NCBI RefSeq assembly: GCF_002368035.1
Contig: NZ_AP018222.1
Location: 4,845,074-4,909,073 of the forward strand
Length of the DNA: 64,000 nt
Reading direction: 5' to 3'
Source of the DNA: Nostoc linckia NIES-25
Lineage (GTDB): Bacteria > Cyanobacteriota > Cyanobacteriia > Cyanobacteriales > Nostocaceae
Part shown: piece by piece, positions 26,368 to 34,316 of the stretch
How the letters are laid out: every line of letters begins with the position of its first letter
Numbering within the stretch: position 1 is the stretch's first letter
Program-made: the position numbers and the translations under genes
The notes under the pieces: model-generated
Told to the model about the DNA's origin: nothing
Seen by the model: only the letters and a program-made list of their open reading frames with translations
The model's database searches: none

Positions 26368-27567
26368 ATGTCGCAGTTGCAACAAGAGACGCCAGACACT
26401 TTTATAGCCAAAAGCTTAGAAACTAGCCCAAATATTTTCCAACAAGTTGAAGCTTTGGGCAAAGACTTTGCTAGCCGTGCAGGGGTACACGACAAAGAGG
26501 CTTCCTTTCCTTTTGAGAACTTTACAGCTTTGCATGAGGCAGGATTGCTGAGCCTCACCATCCCGCGCGAACTGGGCGGTCAGGATTTGGGGCTAGAGGC
26601 TATTTGCCGAGTCATTGAAGGCATAGCCCACGGCGATGCTTCCACCGCGTTAGTCTTGACAATGCACTATCTCCAACATGCCCATGCAGCTCGTAGTCGC
26701 CGCTGGCCTTCAGAAGTGTACAAACGCGTATGTCGTGAATCAATAGAAGGCATTGCGCTGCTGAATGCTGCCCGTGTGGAACCAGAATTAGGTACGCCAG
26801 CCAGAGGTGGATTGCCTGCTACCATTGCGGAACGAACAACACAAGGCTGGCGTTTAACAGGTCACAAACAATACACCACAGGCAGTCCCATCCTCAGCTA
26901 CTTCGTTGTTTGGGCGCGGACAACAGAAGATGAACCACAAGTTGGCAATTTTCTGGTTCCCCGCGATTTACCTGGCTTGCGAATTGTCGAAACCTGGGAT
27001 CACTTGGGGATGAGAGCCACCGGCAGCCATGACCTAATCTTAGAGAATGTATTAATTCCTCCAGAATATGCCATTGATATCCGCCCTATCTCTGCTGCGC
27101 CTTCTCTCGACCCATTGATTGCCACTTGGGGCAGTTTGACGATCGCTGCCTTGTATCTCGGTGTTGCTAGTGCTGCGCGAGACTGGCTGATCGGGTATCT
27201 TTGGGAGCGATCGCCATCTAATCTAGGAGAACCACTAGCAACTTTACCACGCTTTCAAACCGCTGTGGGTGAGATGGAAGCACTGCTATTTGCCAACCGC
27301 AGACTGATTTATGGTTTGGCTCAAGATTGCGATCGCGGCGATTACGAACGTAACGTAGGATTAGAGGCACAAAGCGTTAAATATTTAACTACCACTAACT
27401 CGATTCGTGCTGTAGAGATTGCCTTGGAGCTAACTGGCAATCCTGGCATGTTGAAAAAGAACCCCTTAGAGCGACATTACCGTGACGTTCTGTGCAGTCG
27501 CATCCATACACCGCAAAATGATGTCATTTGCCAATCTTTAGGAAAATCGGCACTGAAAGTTAAGTGA
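26368..27567 (+). CDS. Acyl-CoA dehydrogenase-fold flavoprotein (probable flavin monooxygenase group)
   Basis: A 399-residue protein with the three-domain acyl-CoA dehydrogenase layout: an N-terminal helical part (about 20-125; FTALHEAGLLSLTIPRELGGQ), a middle beta domain (LTGHKQYTTGSPILSYFVVWART) and a C-terminal helical bundle. The C-terminal region that normally carries the catalytic Glu reads RIHTPQNDVICQSLGKSAL, without a Glu. That suggests a non-dehydrogenase role, perhaps as a reduced-flavin oxygenase like DszC/SfnB relatives. AAGGAG lies about 10 bp upstream of the ATG. The gene is single on the plus strand, divergent from the AprA-like operon. Confidence 0.8.
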   Translation: MSQLQQETPDTFIAKSLETSPNIFQQVEALGKDFASRAGVHDKEASFPFENFTALHEAGLLSLTIPRELGGQDLGLEAICRVIEGIAHGDASTALVLTMHYLQHAHAARSRRWPSEVYKRVCRESIEGIALLNAARVEPELGTPARGGLPATIAERTTQGWRLTGHKQYTTGSPILSYFVVWARTTEDEPQVGNFLVPRDLPGLRIVETWDHLGMRATGSHDLILENVLIPPEYAIDIRPISAAPSLDPLIATWGSLTIAALYLGVASAARDWLIGYLWERSPSNLGEPLATLPRFQTAVGEMEALLFANRRLIYGLAQDCDRGDYERNVGLEAQSVKYLTTTNSIRAVEIALELTGNPGMLKKNPLERHYRDVLCSRIHTPQNDVICQSLGKSALKVK

Positions 27568-27583
27568 TTGGGCATTGGGCATT

Positions 27584-27705
27584 GGGCAGGGAAAAGGTTA
27601 AAGGGTAAAGGGAAAAAGAATAAATTTAATCTTTCCCCTTTTCCCCGGTTGGTGAGCTTGTCGAACCATACCCCTTTCCCTTTCCCCTTGTCCTCTTCCT
27701 ATGCC
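27584..27705. repeat. AAGGGAAAAGG-type hairpin repeat, copy A
   Basis: A purine arm, centre AATAAATTTAATCTTTCCCC, then GGTTGGTGAGCTTGTCGAAC-CATACCCC and a pyrimidine arm. It is nearly identical over about 100 bp to 43266-43366. It lies between convergent genes. Confidence 0.8.
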
Positions 27706-27711
27706 CAATAT

Positions 27712-28662
27712 TTAATACCCTGCTTTTTTGTCTACGACATTGCGTAATGGCTGACCAGTTTGGTAGCGTTTAAGATTGTCAATAAACAATGCTGCTATGC
27801 GTTCTCTCAGCCGTGGTGACAGCGCCGAACAATGGGGCGTGATAAAAGCGTTAGGTAGCGACCATAACGGACTTTCCGGCGGCAGGGGTTCTATAGCAAC
27901 AGTGTCTAATCCAGCACCAGCAATCCATCCTTCACGTAGGGCGGTGAGCAATGCGGTTTCATCTACTATTTCACCACGAGCAATGTTGATTAAGTAGGCA
28001 GATGGACGCATAGACTGTAATGCAGCTTCATCGATTAAGCCTTTAGTTTCTGGCGTTAGTGGTGTAGCAATAACTACGTAATCTGCTGCGGGTAGGAGCG
28101 ATCGCCATTCATCGGCGCCGACAATTTTGTCAAAATTGGGTAAAGGTTCGGGATGGCGGCGACTCCCCCAAACTCGAACTCCAAAAGCTTTAGCGCGAGA
28201 TGCGATCGCTTGACCGATATTTCCTGTGCCAATAATTAATAAAGTCGCATCTGCCAACTCTTCGAGAAACACTCCTCTAACCCAAGTGTGTTCATCCTGC
28301 AAAGTTTGTAATTTCCGCAAATTCTTGGCGTGATAAAGCATAAACGCCAATACAAATTCTGAAATTGGAATGGCGTGAACTCCTGCACCATTTGTCAGGA
28401 TAATATCCCTTTGCAAAAAGTTAGGCGTGAGAATGTGATTTACACCAGCACTCGGTGACTGTTGCCAACGCAATCCCGGTGCTGCCGCCAGTACTTTGTC
28501 AAGGGTAGAGGCCTTGAGGTAGAATCCGTTGACATAAATTTCTGCATCACTAGCATCGCCATCGATGTTGCCTTCACTATCCACCACCACAAACTCTACA
28601 TCAGATGGCAACAGCGGCTGAATCTCAGCAATCAAATGATCCGGTAAAATTAGTTTCACCAT
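27712..28662 (-). CDS. D-2-hydroxyacid dehydrogenase
   Basis: A 316-residue protein. The nucleotide-binding motif is LLIIGTGNIGQAIASRA (about 143-160). The family residues Arg (LINIARGEIVDE), Glu (VAIEPLPPESPLW) and His (FITPHCSALSP) are present, the last two being the Glu-His catalytic relay. It should reduce a 2-keto acid or oxidise a D-2-hydroxy acid with NAD(P)H in the cytoplasm. The neighbouring gene at 28806-29753 is a close paralog of the same length and ending (GYQTGQPLRNVVDKKAGY-like), so the pair arose by tandem duplication. A role in handling sulfolactate- or glyoxylate-type products is speculative. Confidence 0.88.
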   Translation of the reverse strand: MVKLILPDHLIAEIQPLLPSDVEFVVVDSEGNIDGDASDAEIYVNGFYLKASTLDKVLAAAPGLRWQQSPSAGVNHILTPNFLQRDIILTNGAGVHAIPISEFVLAFMLYHAKNLRKLQTLQDEHTWVRGVFLEELADATLLIIGTGNIGQAIASRAKAFGVRVWGSRRHPEPLPNFDKIVGADEWRSLLPAADYVVIATPLTPETKGLIDEAALQSMRPSAYLINIARGEIVDETALLTALREGWIAGAGLDTVAIEPLPPESPLWSLPNAFITPHCSALSPRLRERIAALFIDNLKRYQTGQPLRNVVDKKAGY

Positions 28663-28699
28663 ATTTCCTACTCCCTGATTTTAAAAGGATTGGCATTCG

Positions 28700-28795
28700 G
28701 CATGGGCAAAGGGAAAGGGGAAAAGGGAAAAGGGGAAAGATTAAATTTATTCCTTTTCCCTTTTCCCTTTAACCTTTTCCCCTCCCTCAAGAGCC
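28700..28795. repeat. AAGGGAAAAGG-type hairpin repeat
   Basis: A purine arm, centre AAGATTAAATTTATTCCTTT, and a pyrimidine arm, in the opposite orientation to copies at 27584 and 43262. It separates the two hydroxyacid dehydrogenase genes. Confidence 0.75.
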
Positions 28796-28805
28796 TCCCC
28801 AATCC

Positions 28806-29753
28806 CTAGTACCCTGCTTCTTTATCTACTACATTTCGTAAAGGTTCACCAGCTTGGTAGCGTTTAAGATTATCAATAAATAAAGCTATTGAACGCTGTT
28901 TACTTTTTGGTGAATGACCAGAAGTATGGGGTGTGATAAAGATGTTTGGAAGCGACCATAAAGGACTTTCTGGCGGTAGGGGTTCTGTAGTAACAGTATC
29001 TAATGCTGCACCTGCAATCCAACCTTCTGTAAGTGCTTTGATTAATGCTGATTCATCGATGACACCGCCACGAGCAATATTAATTAAGTATGCATGGGGA
29101 GGGAGCGATCGCAACACAGATTCATCAATGAATTCTTTAGTTTCGTGTGTCAGTGGCGTTGCAATTACTACATAGTCTACTGTCGGGAGGAGCGATCGCC
29201 ATTCATCAGCACCCACTACTTTATCAAAATTTGGTAGTTCTTGGGGATGACGGCGACTGCCAATAATTTTTAAGCCGAAGGGTTTAGCACGCGCAGCAAT
29301 TTCTTGTCCAATACCACCAGCACCAATAATTAGCAAAGTTGCATCTGTTAATTCTTTAATGGCAAAGCCTCTTTTCCAGTGACGCTGTGCTTGTAAACTA
29401 TATAATTCTTGCAGATGTTTAGCATGAGCAAGTATATAAGTAATCACAAATTCGGCAATAGGAATTCCATGCACACCCGCCCCATTTGTGAGGATAATAT
29501 CTCTTTTTAAATAAATTGGTGTCAAAATGTGATTTACTCCTGCATTGGGAGCATGATGCCACCGCAGCGCAGGTGCAGCTTCTAGTATTTTATGCAGTAC
29601 GTTACTTTTGGATAAAAACCAACTAAAATAAACTTCAGCATCGCTAGCATCGCCATCTAAATTACCATCAATATCTACTCGTACAACTTCTGCATTGGGT
29701 GGTAGATGTGGCTCAATGTCAGCAACTAAATCGAGCGGTAAAATGAGCTTCAT
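28806..29753 (-). CDS. D-2-hydroxyacid dehydrogenase (paralog)
   Basis: A 315-residue protein, the tandem paralog of 27712-28662. Its nucleotide motif is LLIIGAGGIGQEIAARA, with LINIARGGVIDES (Arg), VTTEPLPPESPLW (Glu) and FITPHTSGHSP (His). Both catalytic relay residues are kept, so it is probably active. A purine-rich hairpin repeat lies between the copies, so joint transcription is uncertain. Substrate preference cannot be separated from that of its paralog by eye. Confidence 0.88.
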   Translation of the reverse strand: MKLILPLDLVADIEPHLPPNAEVVRVDIDGNLDGDASDAEVYFSWFLSKSNVLHKILEAAPALRWHHAPNAGVNHILTPIYLKRDIILTNGAGVHGIPIAEFVITYILAHAKHLQELYSLQAQRHWKRGFAIKELTDATLLIIGAGGIGQEIAARAKPFGLKIIGSRRHPQELPNFDKVVGADEWRSLLPTVDYVVIATPLTHETKEFIDESVLRSLPPHAYLINIARGGVIDESALIKALTEGWIAGAALDTVTTEPLPPESPLWSLPNIFITPHTSGHSPKSKQRSIALFIDNLKRYQAGEPLRNVVDKEAGY

Positions 29754-30175
29754 TGTAGATTACCTCTTCTTTATTTACATGGCTATCTCTGGAAATTACC
29801 TGTGTTTGACGAAAAAAAATTAAGTGTCATTTTACTTGGCACAAACCACGATAGTTATTGTATATTTTTAATCTAATTATCTAAATTATTAATTTATTTT
29901 TATCGTCTTAATTTCTTTAAGTCGTGAATATACAAAAAATCACGCAGAGCCGCAGAAGCAAAGAGAGGAGACTTGATAGGAATAAATAATTTTTATCGCC
30001 ATATAGCAGTTAAAGTATAGGGCATAAAGCGATCGCCAAACGCTAACATTGCCTGTTCCCTATTCCCTATTTCCTGCTAGAACTGCTTTTTAAAATAAAG
30101 CTTGAACCTCGAAGTAGCCTATTTACCGCAGCTACCTCAAGTTGAATTATTGATTGGCTAGGAAAAGCTTAAACT
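29754..30175. other. Intergenic region without supported features
   Basis: A 422-bp AT-rich gap. It has a fragment of the CGCAGAG-type dispersed repeat near 29941 (CACGCAGAGCCGCAGAAGC) and one HIP1-like site. It should include the promoter of the hydroxyacid dehydrogenase and the end of the ssuDCB transcript; neither is defined. Confidence 0.6.
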
Positions 30176-30961
30176 TCAGCTACTCAGCTGTAATACCTGG
30201 TTGCTTACCTGAGTATTTTCATTGGTCATTACTCGTTCTAAAACTGTTTCTCTAATATTGATGAACAGTTCATGACTTCTATCTCGCGGACGTGAAAGTC
30301 TCACAGGTAAATCTAAAGTAATTCGTCCTGCTTCAATTAAGATCACTCGGTCTGCTAATGCTACTGCTTCTTCTACATCATGAGTAACTAAAAATGCAGT
30401 AAACTTGCGCTCTTGCCACAAATTTTCAATCAAATGTTGCATTTCTAAGCGAGTGAGAGCATCCAAAGCTCCCAAAGGTTCATCTAACAACAACAAACGG
30501 GGCTGACTTACTAATGCTCTTGCCAATGACACCCGTTGGCGCTGTCCGCCAGATAGTACGTGAGGCCATTCCTCAGCTCTATCCTCAAGTCCCACTTTTT
30601 GGAGTGCCCACTTAGCTCTCTCACGCCAATTTCCTTGCAAGCCTAACCCCACATTTTCAATCACCCGCTTCCAAGGTAATAAACGAGGATCTTGAAACAT
30701 TACGGTTACAGAACGGCTGAGTTTACGGAGTGGTTCCCCATCTAATAGTATGCCACCTGAACTCGGTTTATCCAATGCTGACACTAGACGTAATAAGGTA
30801 CTCTTACCGCAACCACTACGTCCTACAATGGCAACAAACTCACCTGGTGCAACTTCTAAATTCAATGAGTTTAAAACATTTTTTTTGCCAAACTCCTTCG
30901 TCAGATCCAAAATACTTAGTTGTGTACCTTGTACATTTGAACTCACTCGAAAAACCTCCAT
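30176..30961 (-). CDS. ssuB: Sulfonate ABC transporter ATPase SsuB
   Basis: A 261-residue ATPase: Walker A GRSGCGKSTLL (about 52-62), Q-loop VMFQDPRLLPWKRV, signature LSGGQRQRVSLARALV, Walker B LLLLDEPLGALD and H-loop VTHDVEEAV. The DPRLLPW Q-loop is characteristic of SsuB/TauB. It would energise import of sulfonates with SsuC. It is last in the minus-strand ssuD-ssuC-ssuB set, 118 bp after ssuC. It is the only ABC ATPase seen in the window, against four intact binding proteins. Confidence 0.93.
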   Translation of the reverse strand: MEVFRVSSNVQGTQLSILDLTKEFGKKNVLNSLNLEVAPGEFVAIVGRSGCGKSTLLRLVSALDKPSSGGILLDGEPLRKLSRSVTVMFQDPRLLPWKRVIENVGLGLQGNWRERAKWALQKVGLEDRAEEWPHVLSGGQRQRVSLARALVSQPRLLLLDEPLGALDALTRLEMQHLIENLWQERKFTAFLVTHDVEEAVALADRVILIEAGRITLDLPVRLSRPRDRSHELFINIRETVLERVMTNENTQVSNQVLQLSS

Positions 30962-31079
30962 TATTTACAGAGTAGCTATGATTTCTATTGCCAGTAAATG
31001 CATATTAAATATGCAAGCTTTTTTTTGCGATAATTCCTAACTCAAATGAATAATTTCCAGTTTTGATTTAAACTGAAAA

Positions 31080-31904
31080 CTATGCACGTTGGTAGTTAGG
31101 ATTCCAAGCCAAAAACTTTCTTTCTAATGCTCTAGCAGTAGCGTCTGCTAATTTGCCTAGCAAGGCATAAATAACAATACTCAAAACCACAACGTCAGTT
31201 TGCATAAATTCACGAGCATTCATCGCCATGTATCCTAGTCCAGAATCTGCTGCAATGGTTTCTGCAACAATTAGTGTTAGCCACATAATCCCCAAGGAAA
31301 AACGAACGCCAACAAGAATCGAAGATAAAGCCCCAGGAAAAATGATTTGCCACAAAAGTTGTGGTGTTTTCAATCCATATACTTTTCCCATCTCAATCAG
31401 TCCGGGGTCAACACTACGAATGCCATGAAATGTATTGAGATACAATGGGAAAAATACACCCATAGATACTAGAAATAATCTAGCTTGGTCACCAATACCA
31501 AACCAGAGAATTACTAGTGGAATTAATGCCAAGTTAGGGATTGTACGGAGCATTTGCAAGGAACTATCTAATAATCTTTCCGCTAAACGGGAAAAGCCAT
31601 TAAGCAAACCCAAACCAAACCCGATGCTGCCACCAACTATAAAACCAGATATGGCACGCCCAGCACTAATTCCTATGTGTTGAAACAATTCTCCAGTTGA
31701 AGCTAATCTAAATGCTGTGGTAATTACACCACTAGGGGCTGGTAAAATTCTGGTTGAAAGAAGACCAGTTCTCGAAGAAACTTCCCAAAGTACTAGTACG
31801 AAAACAGGGACAATCCAAGGGACTATTTTATCGGCTTGTGGGCTATTTAGCAGCCCAGTTAGGGATATATTACTACCTTTGCTGTGTTTGAGGGTGATAG
31901 TCAT
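31080..31904 (-). CDS. ssuC: Sulfonate ABC transporter permease SsuC
   Basis: Start chosen at MTITLKHSKGSNISLTGLL (274 residues); a longer frame exists to 31955. It has about six transmembrane segments. The EAA loop region reads YGLKTPQLLWQIIFPGALSSILVGVRFSLGIMW, typical of the SsuC/TauC/nitrate permease group, with MLRTIPNLALIPLVILWFG before it. It forms the inner-membrane channel working with SsuB and periplasmic SsuA-type proteins. It follows ssuD with a 292-bp spacer. Confidence 0.93.
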   Translation of the reverse strand: MTITLKHSKGSNISLTGLLNSPQADKIVPWIVPVFVLVLWEVSSRTGLLSTRILPAPSGVITTAFRLASTGELFQHIGISAGRAISGFIVGGSIGFGLGLLNGFSRLAERLLDSSLQMLRTIPNLALIPLVILWFGIGDQARLFLVSMGVFFPLYLNTFHGIRSVDPGLIEMGKVYGLKTPQLLWQIIFPGALSSILVGVRFSLGIMWLTLIVAETIAADSGLGYMAMNAREFMQTDVVVLSIVIYALLGKLADATARALERKFLAWNPNYQRA

Positions 31905-32196
31905 AGTAGTATTTTGGATTTTAGATTTTGCGTTTGCATAGGGCGTCAAAGACAAAATTTAGACCAGAGATTTCCTCAGAGCTAAACTTTATTAAGACGG
32001 ATTTTAGATTTTTCTTAACAAGAAATCTATAAGGGTGAAATTATTAGATTTTTGCTAAGAATTCAGCACTCAAAATTCAAAAAAATGTCACAATTTTAGT
32101 ACACTTACTAATTTTTAAAGTATTCTGAATTCTGAATATTTTAGACTGGAAATTTGGCGTTTTTAATCCAAAATATAAAATCTAAAACTCCTATAC

Positions 32197-33345
32197 TTAT
32201 GAGGCAGCGGTGAGTTGTTTAGCAAGTTCTTCATTGGCAGATGTTTCGCTAAAATGACTCAAAACTTCCGCTGGTGGAGGTGCAGGTTGGTTTTGCAAAG
32301 GTAGACGCGGAAATAATAATTCCGCGGTGCGATATGCCTCTTCTAAATGCGGATATCCAGAAAAAACGAAAGTTTCTATTCCTAGTTCTTGATATTCCAG
32401 CATCCTAGCGAGAACGGTGTCGGGATCTCCGACTAAAGCAGTACCAGCACCACCCCGCACTAATCCAATACCTGTCCATAGGTTGGGGCTGATTTCTAAG
32501 GTTTGCCTTGAGCCATTATGTAGTTGACTCATGCGCCGTTGTCCTTCAGAATCAGAACTAGCAAAGTCTTTTTGAGCTGTGGCGATCGCTTCTTCATCCA
32601 CATACTTAATCAACTCATTGGCTGCATCCCAAGCCGCAGACTCGGTTTCTCGGACAATTACGTGCAAACGAATGCCAAAACGTACTGTTCTACCTTGTTC
32701 TGCCGCCAGTCGCCGAACTTCAGCAATTTTTTGTGCAACCAGCTGTGGAGGTTCTCCCCATGTCAGATACACATCTATATGTTTAGCAGCAACGCGCTTA
32801 GCAGCAGCAGATGAACCACCAAACCACAAGGGTGGATAGGGTTTTTGAACTGGTGGGAATAGGAGTTTACCACCTTTGATGTCTAGGTAGTTTCCTTTGA
32901 AATCAACTGTTTCCCCACTGACGATACCCCGCCAAACATGCAAGAATTCATCGGTTAGATCGTAGCGATCGTCATGACTCAGATGCAAACCATCCCCAGC
33001 AAGATGTACGGGATCTCCGCCTGTTACCACATTAATCAACAATCTTCCTTTGGAAATTCGATCGAATGTAGCTGCCATACGTGCCGCAGCACCAGGAGAA
33101 GTAATTCCTGGGCGAATTGCCACAAGAAATTTCATTTGCTTGGTAACAGATATGAAAGCCGCAGCAGTAATCCAAGCATCTTCACAAGAACGCCCTGTAG
33201 GTAGCAAAGCCCCTGTATAACCTAAACTATCTACAGCTTGGGCAATTTGCTGCAAATAATCAGGCGTAGCAACACGAGAACCAATATCTGTGCCTAAATA
33301 GCGTCCGTCACGAGATCCAGTAGGAATAAACCAAAGAATTTGCAT
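32197..33345 (-). CDS. ssuD: FMNH2-dependent alkanesulfonate monooxygenase SsuD
   Basis: Start chosen at MQILWFIPTGSRDGRYLGT (382 residues), matching the E. coli SsuD N-terminus and length (381). Long near-identical blocks include PDYLQQIAQAVDSLGYTGAL, PTGRSCEDAW, LLFPPVQKPYPPLWFGGSS, YLTWGEPPQLV, RFGIRLHVIVRET, NLWTGIGLVRGGAGTALVGD and SGYPHLEEAYR. SsuD converts C1-C14-type alkanesulfonates to aldehyde and sulfite using O2 and FMNH2. The flavin reductase partner (SsuE) is not in the window. An ACCGTAGTTTAT motif lies about 50 bp upstream. Confidence 0.95.
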   Translation of the reverse strand: MQILWFIPTGSRDGRYLGTDIGSRVATPDYLQQIAQAVDSLGYTGALLPTGRSCEDAWITAAAFISVTKQMKFLVAIRPGITSPGAAARMAATFDRISKGRLLINVVTGGDPVHLAGDGLHLSHDDRYDLTDEFLHVWRGIVSGETVDFKGNYLDIKGGKLLFPPVQKPYPPLWFGGSSAAAKRVAAKHIDVYLTWGEPPQLVAQKIAEVRRLAAEQGRTVRFGIRLHVIVRETESAAWDAANELIKYVDEEAIATAQKDFASSDSEGQRRMSQLHNGSRQTLEISPNLWTGIGLVRGGAGTALVGDPDTVLARMLEYQELGIETFVFSGYPHLEEAYRTAELLFPRLPLQNQPAPPPAEVLSHFSETSANEELAKQLTAAS

Positions 33346-33392
33346 GTTTATCAGGGTATCAGGTTCGCAATTTACGTTTTTCCGATCGAAAT

Positions 33393-33404
33393 ACCGTAGT
33401 TTAT
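33393..33404. promoter_or_regulatory. ACCGTAGTTTAT motif upstream of ssuD
   Basis: The reverse complement, ATAAACTACGGT, occurs exactly at 36746-36757 upstream of the second flavoprotein, and a related ATACTACGGTAAAT occurs at 25179. The site is 48-59 bp before the ssuD start codon, where a regulator or promoter element would be expected. Confidence 0.4.
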
Positions 33405-33837
33405 AGGTCAAATTCTATCCGATATTACGTAAAAATCAACCCTAATTTAATCATTGGTAAAAAATATTTGTTTGCTGCCTGACTTTACAGCGAGCAGATG
33501 TGAGTACATAACTTTGCTAGCATGTACTATTTTGCCACTCTTGTGGTCAGAATGACTGTATTCTAAAACACAACTTTCTACTCATAAAACCATAATTATA
33601 AAGAAGCACAGAGAGTAACGAGTGGGTAGCGCGATTAACCCTTGTCTGTACCGAGTGGGGCAAATGAGGAGATGGGGAAAGTGGGAGATCGGGAAGCAAA
33701 GGGACATCAGGGGCAAATAATAATTCCTCAACCAAGACTCAACACTCAACACGGGCTAAACGCCCCGCTACCGCTAACACCACTCTTCATAATATTTTCC
33801 GATCGCCGATAAGTACTAGTAGTCTGCCAACCCAAAA

Positions 33838-33925
33838 ATGCTGGGTGAGGGCTGGGTAAAGGGGAAAGGGAAAAGGGCAAGGGATTTAAACCCTTTCCCC
33901 CTTCCCCCTTCCCCTTTACCCCGCA
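33838..33925. repeat. Purine/pyrimidine-rich hairpin
   Basis: AAGGGGAAAGGGAAAAGGGC... and the complementary CCCTTTCCCCCTTCCCC form a hairpin around GGGATTTAAACCC. It belongs to the same dispersed style as other copies. Confidence 0.7.
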
Positions 33926-34316
33926 AAGTTCGCTTGGCGAACTACTAGGTCTTGCATTGTAGCAACCTCTATGCAAATATATTTCTAAATAAAATCCGGT
34001 AAGTCTATCGTTTTACCGGGTTTAACTAATCAATTGATGCTGTCAAAATATAGCTGATTAGCATTCACCAATTTCCAAAGATCGGCTTACTATCCTTTCA
34101 AGCGGCAAAATTAACAATTTACTGCAATTTTTGGATTGTACATTGAACAACTGCTTAGTGGTGATATCTGAGATTTGTAATTTTTTCATCAATGGAACCT
34201 TTACTAAATCCAGTATCTAATGGTTTAGTACAAACATTGCATCAAGAAATTATGGTGGTTTTTTGTGCAATTTAGAGCTAATTTATTCGTTTTTCAGGTT
34301 GAGGAGTTAAAAAGTC

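Larger units (their letters stand above)
33346..34316. other. Divergent intergenic region between ssuD and the porin
   Basis: A 971-bp gap. It holds the possible regulatory motif at 33393-33404, a G-rich patch at 33657-33690 and a purine/pyrimidine hairpin at 33838-33925. Short minus-strand frames at 33547-33735 and 33746-33976 consist of such repeats and are not called. Promoters for ssuD and the porin should lie here; not defined. Confidence 0.65.

Noticed and set aside
26076..26561. 161-codon minus-strand frame overlapping the acyl-CoA-dehydrogenase-like gene
   Set aside because: About 190 bp lie antisense to a well-supported gene and the rest is low-complexity intergenic DNA.
33547..33976. 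Two short minus-strand frames between ssuD and the porin
   Set aside because: Their proteins are translated purine/pyrimidine repeats (PLLPDLPLSPSPHLPHS and similar).
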